Below are positions 17,150 through 25,722 of a DNA stretch of 64,000 nucleotides, piece by piece. The stretch spans positions 84,514 through 148,513 of the forward strand of contig RXJH01000007.1 in the NCBI GenBank assembly GCA_003987725.1, read 5' to 3'. The DNA comes from Hyphomicrobium sp. (GTDB taxonomy: Bacteria; Pseudomonadota; Alphaproteobacteria; Rhizobiales; Hyphomicrobiaceae). The notes beneath the pieces were generated by a model. The model was not told the DNA's origin and made no database searches. It worked only from the letters and a program-made list of their open reading frames with translations. The translations under genes were made by a program, and so were the position numbers. The number at the start of each line of letters is the position of its first letter. Within the stretch, counting starts at the first letter, position 1.

Positions 17150-18682
17150 ATGGCGCTTTCAGCAAAATTAGAGCTGAGACAAGGCCAGCAGCTGGTAATG
17201 ACGCCACAGCTGCAGCAGGCGATCCGTCTCCTGCAGCTCTCCAATCTCGAACTGAACGAATTCGTCGACTCCGAGCTCGAACGCAATCCGCTCCTCGAGC
17301 GCGACGACAACGCCAGCGCTAAGACCGCCGAAGAGCCGATCGTTGAACGCACGGAGGAAAGCACTGCCGAGGACCGCTGGCTCGATCTGCGCGAGCCCGT
17401 CAACGACCATACCGGCGGCCTTGACGTCGACTTTGGCAACGTCTTCCAGGAGCCGGGAACAGGCGAACCCGGATTGGGCGCGACCTCGGCCGCAACATCG
17501 GGATTGAGCTGGGCCAACGTCTCCCAGCGCATGCATAATGGCGACGGCGACAACGATCTCGAGGATTTCGTCGCCAACCAGATTTCGCTCCGCGACCACC
17601 TGAGCAGTCAGCTGCCGCTGACCGTAAGCGACCCCATCGAACGGTTGATCGGCCAGTACCTGATCGATCTCGTCGACGAGGCCGGCTACATCCCCGCGAA
17701 CCTTGAAACGCTCGCCCAGCGTCTCGGCGCGCCGCTCGAATTGGTCGAAAGCGTGCTCGGCAAGCTTCAGACCTTCGATCCCCCCGGCATCTTCGCCCGG
17801 TCGCTGGCCGAATGCCTCGCGCTCCAGCTCAAAGAGCAAAATCGCTACGATCCCCTGATGGCGCAGCTTTTGGCGCATCTGGACCTGCTCGCCAGCCGCA
17901 ACATCCCGGCCCTGAAACGGGCGATCGGCATCGATATGGACGAGCTTGCCGATATGATCCGCGAGATCAAACGGCTCAATCCCAAGCCCGGCCTCAAGTT
18001 CGGCTCCGTTCAGCTTCAGCCGGTTGTACCCGACGTCATCGTCCGCGCCGCCTCGGATGGCGGCTGGCACGTCGAACTGAATAGCGACACTCTGCCACGC
18101 GTACTGGTCAATCGCACCTACTACACGCGCATCGCCAAGTCCGCGACCAACGAGCGCGACAAGGGCTACATCTTCGATTGCCTGCAGACGGCGAATTGGC
18201 TCGTTAAGAGTTTAGATCAGCGAGCGCGCACGATCCTGAAGGTCGCAGAGCAGATCGTGCGGCAGCAGGACAGCTTCTTCATGTACGGCGTGCAGTACCT
18301 GCGCCCGCTCAATCTCAAAGTGATTGCCGACGCGATTTCGATGCACGAGTCGACCGTGTCGCGCGTCACCTCGAACAAGTACATCGCGACGCCAAGGGGT
18401 ATATTCGAGCTGAAGTATTTCTTCACGTCCGCGATTGCCTCGGCCGCCGATGGCGAAGCACACTCCTCGGAAGCCGTCCGCCATCGGATCAAGCAGCTGA
18501 TCGACGCCGAAAGCGCCGGCGATGTTTTGTCCGACGATCAGCTCGTGGACCGCCTGAAAGGCGAAGGCATCGAGATTGCCCGCCGCACTGTCGCAAAGTA
18601 TCGCGAGGCGATGCGCATACCCTCGTCGGTACAGCGCCGGCGCGACAAGAAACTGGTTGAACGTCTCGGCGACTTTGCATGA
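17150..18682 (+). CDS. rpoN: RNA polymerase sigma-54 factor
   Basis: 510 residues. Region I is the Gln/Leu-rich activator-response segment (LELRQGQQLVMTPQLQQAIRLLQLSNLEL). Region II is an acidic linker (about 50-130). Region III contains the core-binding domain and the helix-turn-helix (HESTVSRVTSNKYIATPRG), and the C-terminal RpoN box reads ARRTVAKYREAM, which contacts the -24 element. It directs transcription of nitrogen and other inducible genes with enhancer-binding activators. It follows lptB by 46 bp and is itself followed by hpf and ptsN, the classical sigma-54 gene neighbourhood. Confidence 0.97.
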   Translation: MALSAKLELRQGQQLVMTPQLQQAIRLLQLSNLELNEFVDSELERNPLLERDDNASAKTAEEPIVERTEESTAEDRWLDLREPVNDHTGGLDVDFGNVFQEPGTGEPGLGATSAATSGLSWANVSQRMHNGDGDNDLEDFVANQISLRDHLSSQLPLTVSDPIERLIGQYLIDLVDEAGYIPANLETLAQRLGAPLELVESVLGKLQTFDPPGIFARSLAECLALQLKEQNRYDPLMAQLLAHLDLLASRNIPALKRAIGIDMDELADMIREIKRLNPKPGLKFGSVQLQPVVPDVIVRAASDGGWHVELNSDTLPRVLVNRTYYTRIAKSATNERDKGYIFDCLQTANWLVKSLDQRARTILKVAEQIVRQQDSFFMYGVQYLRPLNLKVIADAISMHESTVSRVTSNKYIATPRGIFELKYFFTSAIASAADGEAHSSEAVRHRIKQLIDAESAGDVLSDDQLVDRLKGEGIEIARRTVAKYREAMRIPSSVQRRRDKKLVERLGDFA

Positions 18683-18911
18683 TTTTTCAGCACATAACCC
18701 GCTGAGAAAAAAGAGACTTTCAGTTACATTCTTAGCCGAAAGCGTGATTTGACAGGGCCCATGGGGGGGCCTAACGATTATACTGTGAGAGGCTGGGTTG
18801 AGTGTCGGTCACACGCTCCCAAGGCTTCAAAAAAGGCAGCTCGGAGCCCAGGAGCACATTGCGCTCGGCAACGGCAAACGCAGCCTCGGTAAGTGCAGAA
18901 CAGGCATTTTC

Positions 18912-19532
18912 ATGACCATTCAAATCACTGGTAAAAACATCGAAGTCGGCGACGCTTTCCAAAGCTACGCCGGTGACAAGATCCGGGGCATCCTCCAAAA
19001 ATTTCTTCCGCGCGAAGTGAACGGCCACATCCGGCTCGAACGCGAGCGCGAGGTGTTTAAGACGTCCTGCACGGTCCATGTTGCAGGCGGTCTTATGCTC
19101 GAGGCGCACGGCGAAGGTGGCGACGCGTACAGCTCCGTCGATTCCGCCGCACACCGGCTGGAGACGCGCGTGAAGCGCTATAAGAGCCGCATTAAGCATC
19201 ACACCTCGCCGGCTGCAGCTGCACGTCGCAAGGTCGACATCGAAGCACGCGATTATATCGTGAGCTTAGGTGACGACGACGAGCCCGAGCAGGAAGATGC
19301 GAATCCGCTTATCATTGCCGAGGGCCAGCGGAACATCGGCCATATGACGGTTAGCGAAGCTGTATTGAAGCTCGACTTGTCCGAAGCGTCCTTCATGATT
19401 TTCAGGAACGCGGCGCATGGCGGGCTGAACGTAGTTTACCGGCGAAACGACGGGCACATTGGGTGGATCGACGCCGATCTTCCTGCGGCGGCGAAGGCGA
19501 ATGGCGCCTCCGCGCCGGAACATGCGGATTGA
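18912..19532 (+). CDS. hpf: Long-form ribosome hibernation promoting factor
   Basis: 206 residues from the ATG at 18912 (MTIQITGKNIEVGD), the conserved start of the family; an upstream in-frame GTG at 18798 is disregarded. Residues 1-105 form the HPF/RaiA domain that occupies the 30S decoding channel. After an acidic linker, the C-terminal domain about 145-200 (PLIIAEGQRNIGHMTVSEAVLKLDLSEASFMIFRNAAHGGLNVVYRRNDGHIGWID) is the dimerisation domain that makes 100S ribosomes. It lies between rpoN and ptsN, as in many proteobacteria. Confidence 0.95.
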   Translation: MTIQITGKNIEVGDAFQSYAGDKIRGILQKFLPREVNGHIRLEREREVFKTSCTVHVAGGLMLEAHGEGGDAYSSVDSAAHRLETRVKRYKSRIKHHTSPAAAARRKVDIEARDYIVSLGDDDEPEQEDANPLIIAEGQRNIGHMTVSEAVLKLDLSEASFMIFRNAAHGGLNVVYRRNDGHIGWIDADLPAAAKANGASAPEHAD

Positions 19533-19630
19533 GGGCAGTTTATTTATTTCGATCAATGCAATGTGGCGGCCGTCCAGGAACCTGGCTCGGTAGCCACATT
19601 GACGGCCATATCATCGTGGATGGAGCCTGA

Positions 19631-20095
19631 ATGAATATCGAAGACATGCTCGCCCCTGACGCGATTATTCCGCGTTTCGAGGCTGAGGACAAAAAGCAGG
19701 CGCTGCGCGACCTGGCTGAAAAGGCCGAGGGGCTGACGGGCGTTGCTGCCGGCGACATCTATGCAGCCCTGCTGCAGAGGGAGCGTCTGAGTTCCACGAG
19801 CCTTGGCCGTGGGATTGCGATCCCGCACGTCAAGCTTCCTGGCGTGAAGAAGATCACGTGCCTCTTCGCGCGCCTCGCGCGTCCCATTTCCTTTGAGAGT
19901 CACGACGGCGAACCCGTCGATCTTCTGTTCTTCTTGCTGGCGCCTGAACACGCGGGTGCCGACCACTTGAAGGCCCTGGCACGCATTTCCCGGCTCGTCC
20001 GTGACCCCGCGACCCTCGAAGGCCTGCGCACCGCCAAGGACGTCGAGAGCCTCCGGAGCGTTCTCACGAAGCCCCTCACGTCGCATGCGGCCTGA
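19631..20095 (+). CDS. ptsN: Nitrogen PTS EIIA component
   Basis: 154 residues. The phosphorylated His sits in GRGIAIPHVKLPGV (about residue 64), equivalent to His73 of E. coli PtsN. The domain is the PTS EIIA type 2 fold. It accepts phosphate from EINtr/NPr and acts as a regulator of potassium uptake, carbon and nitrogen balance rather than in sugar transport. It is the last gene of the rpoN-hpf-ptsN run and is followed by a 9-bp-stem hairpin shared with convergent uppP. Confidence 0.94.
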   Translation: MNIEDMLAPDAIIPRFEAEDKKQALRDLAEKAEGLTGVAAGDIYAALLQRERLSSTSLGRGIAIPHVKLPGVKKITCLFARLARPISFESHDGEPVDLLFFLLAPEHAGADHLKALARISRLVRDPATLEGLRTAKDVESLRSVLTKPLTSHAA

Positions 20096-20112
20096 CCGGC
20101 TCTAAGACACAC

Positions 20113-20135
20113 ACGGCTCGCAGAACGCGAGCCGT
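20113..20135. terminator. Bidirectional terminator-like hairpin between ptsN and uppP
   Basis: ACGGCTCGC (20113-20121), loop AGAAC, GCGAGCCGT (20127-20135): a perfect 9-bp stem in the 66-bp gap between two convergent genes. No long T tract follows on either strand. Confidence 0.55.
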
Positions 20136-20161
20136 CGAGCGTGATCGAGGAATGTCTCGCC

Positions 20162-20959
20162 TCAGTGTAGGACCGCGATGACGCCCAGTCCGATGCCGCC
20201 GACAAGCAGGCGCCACCAGCCGAAGAATGAAAGCCCGCGCCGCGAGATGAAGTCGAGCATGTAGCGGACCACGATGGCGCCCGTTATGAACGCCGCGATA
20301 AATCCGAGCACGATGTGGCTCACGTCGTCCGGCGTCAAAATCGCCCAGTTTTTATAGAGATCGTAGGCGAACGCTCCCGTCATCGTCGGCATGGCGAGAA
20401 AAAACGAAAACTCCGCCGCGGTGCGCTTATCGGCGCCGAGCAGCACAGCCGAGACGATCGTCGAGCCCGACCGCGAAACACCGGGGATCATCGCGAGACA
20501 CTGCGCGAAGCCGATGATGAGCGCCGTCAGCGGAGGAATGTCCATAACGTCGGTATAGCGCGGCTTATACTTAATCCGGTCGACGACAAGCAGAATGATG
20601 CCGCCGACGACCAGAGCCGTGCACACGATCAGCGGCGATTCAAAGAGCACTTCCTTGATGATCTTATGTGCCAAAACGCCGATGAAAACGGCTGGCAGGA
20701 AGGCGATCAACACCGCAAAAACAAAACGCCGCGTTCTGGCGTTGCTGGGAAAATCAAGAGCGATGTGCCAGAGCTTGCCCGCATAAACGGTCAGCAGGGC
20801 AAGGATCGCACCAAGCTGGATCAGAACTTCAAACGTCCGTCCCGAGGACGTTACGCCCATGACCTGCTCTGTAAGGAGAAGATGCGCCGTCGAGGAAACC
20901 GGTAGATATTCCGTCAGGCCTTCGATCAGCCCGAGCAGTACGACTTGCCACGTTTCCAT
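20162..20959 (-). CDS. uppP: Undecaprenyl-diphosphatase (BacA/UppP)
   Basis: 265 residues, 7-8 membrane helices. Both family signatures are present: [17 protein letters not shown] (residues about 13-29) and [16 protein letters not shown] in the second half, which carry the catalytic Glu, Ser and Arg. It dephosphorylates undecaprenyl pyrophosphate to recycle the lipid carrier for peptidoglycan and other polymers. The start at METWQ is favoured over an in-frame codon 20 residues upstream because AGGAG lies 6 nt before it. It is divergent from the fzlA-like gene. Confidence 0.95.
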   Translation of the reverse strand: METWQVVLLGLIEGLTEYLPVSSTAHLLLTEQVMGVTSSGRTFEVLIQLGAILALLTVYAGKLWHIALDFPSNARTRRFVFAVLIAFLPAVFIGVLAHKIIKEVLFESPLIVCTALVVGGIILLVVDRIKYKPRYTDVMDIPPLTALIIGFAQCLAMIPGVSRSGSTIVSAVLLGADKRTAAEFSFFLAMPTMTGAFAYDLYKNWAILTPDDVSHIVLGFIAAFITGAIVVRYMLDFISRRGLSFFGWWRLLVGGIGLGVIAVLH

Positions 20960-21096
20960 CAGTGCTCCTTTGGCGCTCCGAACGCGCGCGAGCGTTACCA
21001 GAAATTGCGGTAATACCAAAGAGGTCGTTTAGCCGAGTTGCCATCGAATCGACGACAGCGGGTGTATAATGGCGCGACCAGCAGAATAGGAATCAC

Positions 21097-21801
21097 ATGC
21101 CTCCGCGACTTACGCAGTATCGCCTCTGTCCGCGTTCCCGATCCATTCGATTGGCGCTTGCCGAATACGGCGTTGAAGTTCAGCTCGTCGATGAAAACCC
21201 ATGGGAATGGCGCCAGAGCTTTCTTGCGAAGAACCCGGCGGGCGAGATGCCCGTTCTCGAATTCGACAACGGCCTGATCCTCTGCGGTGCTTATTCGATC
21301 TCGGAATTCATCGCTGAAGAAGTGCTCCCCGTTGCAACGATGGCGACGCCGGGACCGCCGCCACTCATCCCTGGCAACCGGGAGGATCGCGCGGAAGTCC
21401 GCCGCCTCATCGACTGGTATCATGGCAAATTCGATCGTGAAGTGACGCGCGAGCTGCTGATCGAGAAGGTCTATAGCTCGATGCGCCCGTCAGGCCCGGT
21501 CGCTCCCGATCCTGGCGTTCTGCGTGCCGTCCGCGCCAACCTCAAATACCATCTGTCTTATACGGGCTATCTCGCCGACAACCGGCGCTGGATTGGCGGG
21601 GATGAGCTGAGTTTTGCGGATTTCGCCGCAGCCGCCCAGATTTCGACCGCAGACTACCTTGGCGAGATCCCCTGGAGCGACTACCCGGCGGTCAAAATCT
21701 GGTATCAACGGATGAAGTCGCGGCCATCTTTCCGCGCCCTGCTCGGCGACCGGGTTCCCGGAACCGCGCCGCCCCTTGCCTATTCAGACCTCGATTTCTA
21801 A
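21097..21801 (+). CDS. fzlA: GST-fold protein, probable FtsZ-binding FzlA
   Basis: 234 residues with a glutathione-transferase N domain (LTQYRLCPRSRSIRLALAEYGVEVQLVDENPWEWRQSFLAKNPAGEMPVLE) and helical C domain ending FADFAAAAQISTADYLGEIPW. The Cys/Ser glutathione-activating position is replaced by a CPRSR segment, and the protein resembles FzlA of Caulobacter and Agrobacterium. FzlA is a GST homologue that bends FtsZ filaments and promotes constriction. Position beside uppP and queG also fits my recollection of fzlA loci in alphaproteobacteria. A catalytic GST cannot be excluded by sequence alone. It ends 9 bp before queG, so likely co-transcribed. Confidence 0.7.
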   Translation: MPPRLTQYRLCPRSRSIRLALAEYGVEVQLVDENPWEWRQSFLAKNPAGEMPVLEFDNGLILCGAYSISEFIAEEVLPVATMATPGPPPLIPGNREDRAEVRRLIDWYHGKFDREVTRELLIEKVYSSMRPSGPVAPDPGVLRAVRANLKYHLSYTGYLADNRRWIGGDELSFADFAAAAQISTADYLGEIPWSDYPAVKIWYQRMKSRPSFRALLGDRVPGTAPPLAYSDLDF

Positions 21802-21810
21802 ATCGCTCGT

Positions 21811-22965
21811 ATGCTCGACGTTCCTAAATCCGGTTCCGATCTCACGGACATGATCCGTGCCGAGGCATCGAAGCTCGGGCTCGACGCCGTCGGCATCGCA
21901 CGGCTGGCCGACGACACGGAACTCACCGCACGCCTGGCGCACTTCCTCAGCGAAAAGCGTCACGGCGACATGGATTGGATGGAAACCCATGCCGACCGGC
22001 GGAGCGGTCCGTTGAAGCTGTGGCCCGACGCCAAGAGCGCCATCATCTTCGGCCAATCCTACGCCCCGCCAAGCAATCCCTTGGATGCCCTTCGGGATCG
22101 GTCCAATGCGGCGATTTCGGTCTACGCCAAAGGCCGCGATTACCACGACGTGCTGAAGAAGAAGATCAAGTCGCTGGCACGTTCGTTCGCTGAAAGATCA
22201 GGTGCAGACGTCAAGGTCTTCGTCGATACCGCGCCGTTGATGGAAAAACCGCTGGCCGCCAAGGCCGGGCTCGGCTGGCAAGGCAAACACACGATCCTGG
22301 TTTCGCGCGACCACGGCAACTGGCTCTTCCTCGGCGCCGTGTTGACCACGGCGGAGCTTGAACCTGACGCAGGCACCGAGAACCATTGCGGTTCGTGCAG
22401 GCGATGTCTCGATATCTGCCCGACGAATGCATTCCCCGCGCCCTATCAGCTCGACGCACGCCGCTGCATCGCCTACCTGACGATCGAGCACAAAGGACAT
22501 ATCGCACCGGAATTCCGCGTGCCCATCGGCAATCGCGTCTTCGGCTGCGACGACTGCGCCGCCGTCTGCCCGTGGAATAAGTTTGCAAGCGCCGCGACCG
22601 AGATCCGTTACGCAGCGCGCCCCGAAACCGACAATCCGCCCCTCGCCGAACTCCTCGCGCTCGACGACGCTGCATTTCGCTCGCGCTTCGCCGGCACGCC
22701 GATCAAACGAACCGGGCGCGACCGCGTCGTACGCAACGCGCTGATCGCCTCTGGAAATTCTGGCGATCGATCGCTGCTACGTCAGATCGAACCACTGATG
22801 GAAGACAGTTCCGCTCTTGTCCGGGCGATGGCGATCTGGGCGTCACGCCGGCTTGCAAACCCCGGCGAGATCGAAGCCCTGCAAAAGCAATATCAAGATC
22901 GCGAGCGCGATCCCGAAGTCGCCGCGGAATGGACTTTGCCAATGGAAGGAACTCGAGGCGCATGA
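21811..22965 (+). CDS. queG: Epoxyqueuosine reductase
   Basis: 384 residues. An N-terminal corrinoid-binding domain (with FVDTAPLMEKPLA containing the catalytic Asp) is followed by a double 4Fe-4S ferredoxin module, HCGSCRRCLDICP and GCDDCAAVCPW, and a C-terminal HEAT-like helical extension. It performs the last step of queuosine synthesis, reducing epoxyqueuosine in tRNA (Asp, Asn, His, Tyr) with cobalamin as cofactor. Cobalamin dependence is notable given the corrinoid-binding gene at 2924. Its stop overlaps the next start by ATGA, implying translational coupling. Confidence 0.96.
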   Translation: MLDVPKSGSDLTDMIRAEASKLGLDAVGIARLADDTELTARLAHFLSEKRHGDMDWMETHADRRSGPLKLWPDAKSAIIFGQSYAPPSNPLDALRDRSNAAISVYAKGRDYHDVLKKKIKSLARSFAERSGADVKVFVDTAPLMEKPLAAKAGLGWQGKHTILVSRDHGNWLFLGAVLTTAELEPDAGTENHCGSCRRCLDICPTNAFPAPYQLDARRCIAYLTIEHKGHIAPEFRVPIGNRVFGCDDCAAVCPWNKFASAATEIRYAARPETDNPPLAELLALDDAAFRSRFAGTPIKRTGRDRVVRNALIASGNSGDRSLLRQIEPLMEDSSALVRAMAIWASRRLANPGEIEALQKQYQDRERDPEVAAEWTLPMEGTRGA

Positions 22966-23825
22966 GCCGGCTCTTCTGTTTCGGACTAGGCTACTGCGCG
23001 AGCGAGCTGGGCCGGCGACTCCTCGCACAGGGCTGGACCGTCGCCGGAACGACCGCACACGTTGAAAAGGTCGAGCGTCTTGCCGAGCAGGGCTTCGAAC
23101 CGTTTCTCTTCGACGGAACCGATGCGCTCCACGACGTCGCCGATGCACTGCAGAGCGCAACGCACGTGCTGCTATCGATTCCACCGGACGCCGAGAGCGA
23201 TCCGGCCTTGCGCCACTATGGAGCGGCGATCGCCGCCAGTCCTTCCATTCGCTGGATCGGCTACTTCTCGACCGTCGGCGTGTACGGCGACGCCTCTGGC
23301 AACTGGGTGGACGAAACGACGGAGACGCGGCCAGGAACCGAGCGCGGGCAACGTCGCGTCAAAGCTGAGAACGGTTGGATTGATCTCGCGCACGCATCCG
23401 GCAAAGCCCTTGTCATCTATCGCCTGCCGGGAATCTATGGACCCGGCCGCAGCGCGATCGATCAGCTGAAGGCAGGCACTGCCCGCCGCGTCTTCAAGCC
23501 GGGCCAGCTTACCAACCGCATCCATGTCGCGGACATAGCGACCGCCGTAGAGGCAAGTATCGACCTTTCGCCCGGCGTCCATATCTTCAACGTGACGGAC
23601 GACCTCCCAGCGCCCCCGCAGGACGTTATCGCCTACGGCGCCGAGCTGTTGGGGCTGCCCTGCCCCCCGGCAACCGACCCCGCCGATGCCGCCCTCTCTG
23701 CGACCGCTCGAAGTTTTTATGTCGAGAGCAAGAAGGTCTCGAACGCCCGCATGAAATCCGAGCTCGGCGTTAGACTTGCGTATCCCACGTACGTCGAAGG
23801 GCTAAAGGCGATCGCCGAGCTTTAG
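22962..23825 (+). CDS. NAD(P)-dependent epimerase/SDR-family protein
   Basis: 287 residues from an ATG that overlaps the queG stop by 4 bp. The N-terminal LFCFGLGYCASELGRRLL is a variant of the extended-SDR GXXGXXG nucleotide-binding loop (here GLGYCASELG). ARHYGAAIAASPSIRWIGYFSTVGVYGD contains the SS/T-TxxVYG segment and IYRLPGIYGPGRS is the typical late motif of atypical extended SDRs related to YeeZ. The catalytic Tyr-x3-Lys is not clear, as in other members of the YeeZ branch. Substrate unknown. Frequently linked to queG in alphaproteobacteria, but no functional tie is known to me. Confidence 0.8.
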   Translation: MSRLFCFGLGYCASELGRRLLAQGWTVAGTTAHVEKVERLAEQGFEPFLFDGTDALHDVADALQSATHVLLSIPPDAESDPALRHYGAAIAASPSIRWIGYFSTVGVYGDASGNWVDETTETRPGTERGQRRVKAENGWIDLAHASGKALVIYRLPGIYGPGRSAIDQLKAGTARRVFKPGQLTNRIHVADIATAVEASIDLSPGVHIFNVTDDLPAPPQDVIAYGAELLGLPCPPATDPADAALSATARSFYVESKKVSNARMKSELGVRLAYPTYVEGLKAIAEL

Positions 23826-23943
23826 CGAACCCTTTTTGGTTTGCGGTCACACCTTTTCCCCCATTCCGCCAGAATAGAGGATAAAGACGATAGCGGCTGC
23901 GCCCCGGCAGGCGTGCCGATGCGAGCGGGACCACGAGCTTTCC

Positions 23944-24882
23944 ATGGCAACTAGAGCGCTCATTGTAGCGACGATGGCGGTGCTGACCTTCGCACTCGGC
24001 GTCCGTGCCGATCCCATCGATCCGGCCCAGGCGATCGCGCAAAAGTTCTCCGCTGCGAGCGACGAGGAAATCCCAAAGCCATCGCCGAAGCCAGCGGCGA
24101 AACCATCACCAAAGCCAGCACCCAAGCTATCAGCCGCCGCGAGTAAGCCGGACGCCGATTATGAGGCGGACATGCTTAGCCGCGCCCGTGCCGAAGAGGC
24201 CGATCGCCAGAAGCAGGAAGCCCGCCCGCAGCAGCTTGCGGCCGAGCCCGCGGTGCCCGCAGCTCCCGTGCCTGTCCCACCGCCCGCCGTCGCTCCCGCT
24301 CCGGAAAAGCAACCGGCACCGGTTCCCGTCGCGGCAACACCCGCCCCGAAACCGGAAATCCAACGGCCGATTGTCGCCGAGTCTCCGAAGTCCGACACGA
24401 CGCAAGCCACGGTGTTGCTTGTGCTCGATGACGGAGGCGGAGCGCTCGGCTTCAAACCCGATCCGATCATTTGCATTGACCAGAGCTGCTGGCTTTCAAA
24501 TGGCATCGAAGCCCCGGCCGTAAGCATGCCGCGCACTCAAGCCATCGCGCTGCAAACGACGCAGGAGACGACGTCTGATCCCTGCGCTGGAAAATCCGCC
24601 TGCGTCTATCGCAGCATCACGATCGACGCCGACGCGCGCATCGAAGTCATCGAAGTCGGCGAGAGCCGCGGCGCTTCCGCCGGGGCCTTCACGATTGCGG
24701 CCGACAAAAGCTGCCGCAACGCCGGTGGCGGTCTCCTTTGCGACAACGGCCTCGCGACGCAGAATTTCCGGATTTGGGTGGTGCCCGAAGCCATTGCCGC
24801 GGCCACCGGCCCGGAAGGTCTCGAAGAGGCTATTGCCGAGGGCCTTCCCGAACCGGATGCCGCAGCCGGCAACGACAAATAA
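23944..24882 (+). CDS. Secreted protein with Pro-rich stalk and three cysteine pairs, unknown function
   Basis: 312 residues. A signal peptide (about 1-22, ATRALIVATMAVLTFALGVRA) precedes a Pro/Lys/Ala stalk with near-repeats PKPSPKPAAKPSPKPAPK (about 40-60) and a longer Pro/Ala/Val stretch (about 96-140). The C-terminal domain (about 155-290) has six Cys in three spaced pairs, CIDQSC, CAGKSAC and CRNAGGGLLC, suggesting disulfide-stabilised periplasmic structure. No known domain recognised. Such Pro/Lys-rich stalks commonly span the cell wall. It is convergent with the hydrolase gene with 2 bp between stop codons. Confidence 0.7.
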   Translation: MATRALIVATMAVLTFALGVRADPIDPAQAIAQKFSAASDEEIPKPSPKPAAKPSPKPAPKLSAAASKPDADYEADMLSRARAEEADRQKQEARPQQLAAEPAVPAAPVPVPPPAVAPAPEKQPAPVPVAATPAPKPEIQRPIVAESPKSDTTQATVLLVLDDGGGALGFKPDPIICIDQSCWLSNGIEAPAVSMPRTQAIALQTTQETTSDPCAGKSACVYRSITIDADARIEVIEVGESRGASAGAFTIAADKSCRNAGGGLLCDNGLATQNFRIWVVPEAIAAATGPEGLEEAIAEGLPEPDAAAGNDK

Positions 24883-24884
24883 CG

Positions 24885-25688
24885 CTAAAGCAGCTTGCTG
24901 ATTTCGGCGAAGAGCAAATCGAGATCCTGCGGGCGCGACAGCCGATGCTCCGCGTCGGCAACCTCGATCAACTTGACCTTGCCGCCCGTCAAAAACGTCG
25001 TGAGCTCGCGCGTGTGAGCCGCTGGCACATCGACATCCAGTAAGCCTTGCACGATCACAACAGACCGGCCCGGATCGAACGGCGTTCGCGCGAGAAGATG
25101 CTCGCGCCCGTCCTCGATAAGGCGGCGCGTGATCGTATAGGGCTCGGCATAGGCGGACGGCTGCTTGAAAAACCCGCGCTCCAGAATCTCGCGCCGGGTT
25201 TCTTCGGAAAACCGCTTCCACATCAGCTCTTCCGTCATATCCCACGCGGGAGCAATCAGAACGAGCGCCTTGATGCGCGCCGCCTTCTCGGGGCGTTCGC
25301 GCAAAAGCTTGCGCAAGAGCAGAAGCGCGATATTCCCACCCATGCTCGAACCGATGACGATCTGCGGCCCGCTGGTGACTTTGGAAAAAATCGCCACAGC
25401 TTCTTCGAGCCATCGACCGATCGTCCCATCCTCGATGCGCCCGGCAGCGACGCCGTGGCCGGAATAGTCGAACCGCGTCGATGCAAGGTTATGCTCCGCG
25501 GCCCACTGCGCAACAGCCGTCGCTTTCGTCGACGACATCTCCGACATGAAGCCCGAGAGCCAAAACAGACCGGGCCCGCTGGAATTCGCAGGGCGCTCCG
25601 CAATGAAGGGGATTTCCCGTGCCTCAGCCCCCGTCCCGACAGGAAGGATTTGCGGTTCGGCTGCTGCAATCTTATAGGGACTGTCCAT
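24885..25688 (-). CDS. Cytosolic alpha/beta hydrolase
   Basis: 267 residues from the ATG at 25688 (MDSPYKIAAAE). The fold is that of small serine hydrolases: oxyanion region LFWLSGFMSEM, early-strand motif RFDYSGHGVA, nucleophile elbow IGSSMGG, an acidic residue in VVIVQGLLDVDVP and the catalytic His in DAEHRLSRPQDL. No signal peptide. The family includes palmitoyl-protein thioesterase-like ABHD10 relatives in alphaproteobacteria. Frame extension upstream to 25817 overlaps the divergent glycosyltransferase gene and is rejected. Confidence 0.83.
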   Translation of the reverse strand: MDSPYKIAAAEPQILPVGTGAEAREIPFIAERPANSSGPGLFWLSGFMSEMSSTKATAVAQWAAEHNLASTRFDYSGHGVAAGRIEDGTIGRWLEEAVAIFSKVTSGPQIVIGSSMGGNIALLLLRKLLRERPEKAARIKALVLIAPAWDMTEELMWKRFSEETRREILERGFFKQPSAYAEPYTITRRLIEDGREHLLARTPFDPGRSVVIVQGLLDVDVPAAHTRELTTFLTGGKVKLIEVADAEHRLSRPQDLDLLFAEISKLL

Positions 25689-25722
25689 CGTTGGTCTCGA
25701 CGACTCCGCTTGATGAGCTGAA

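Noticed and set aside
18749-18784. Promoter TTGACA...TATACT before hpf
   Set aside because: Both boxes look good but the spacer is 24 bp, too long for a sigma-70 promoter, so it is not listed.
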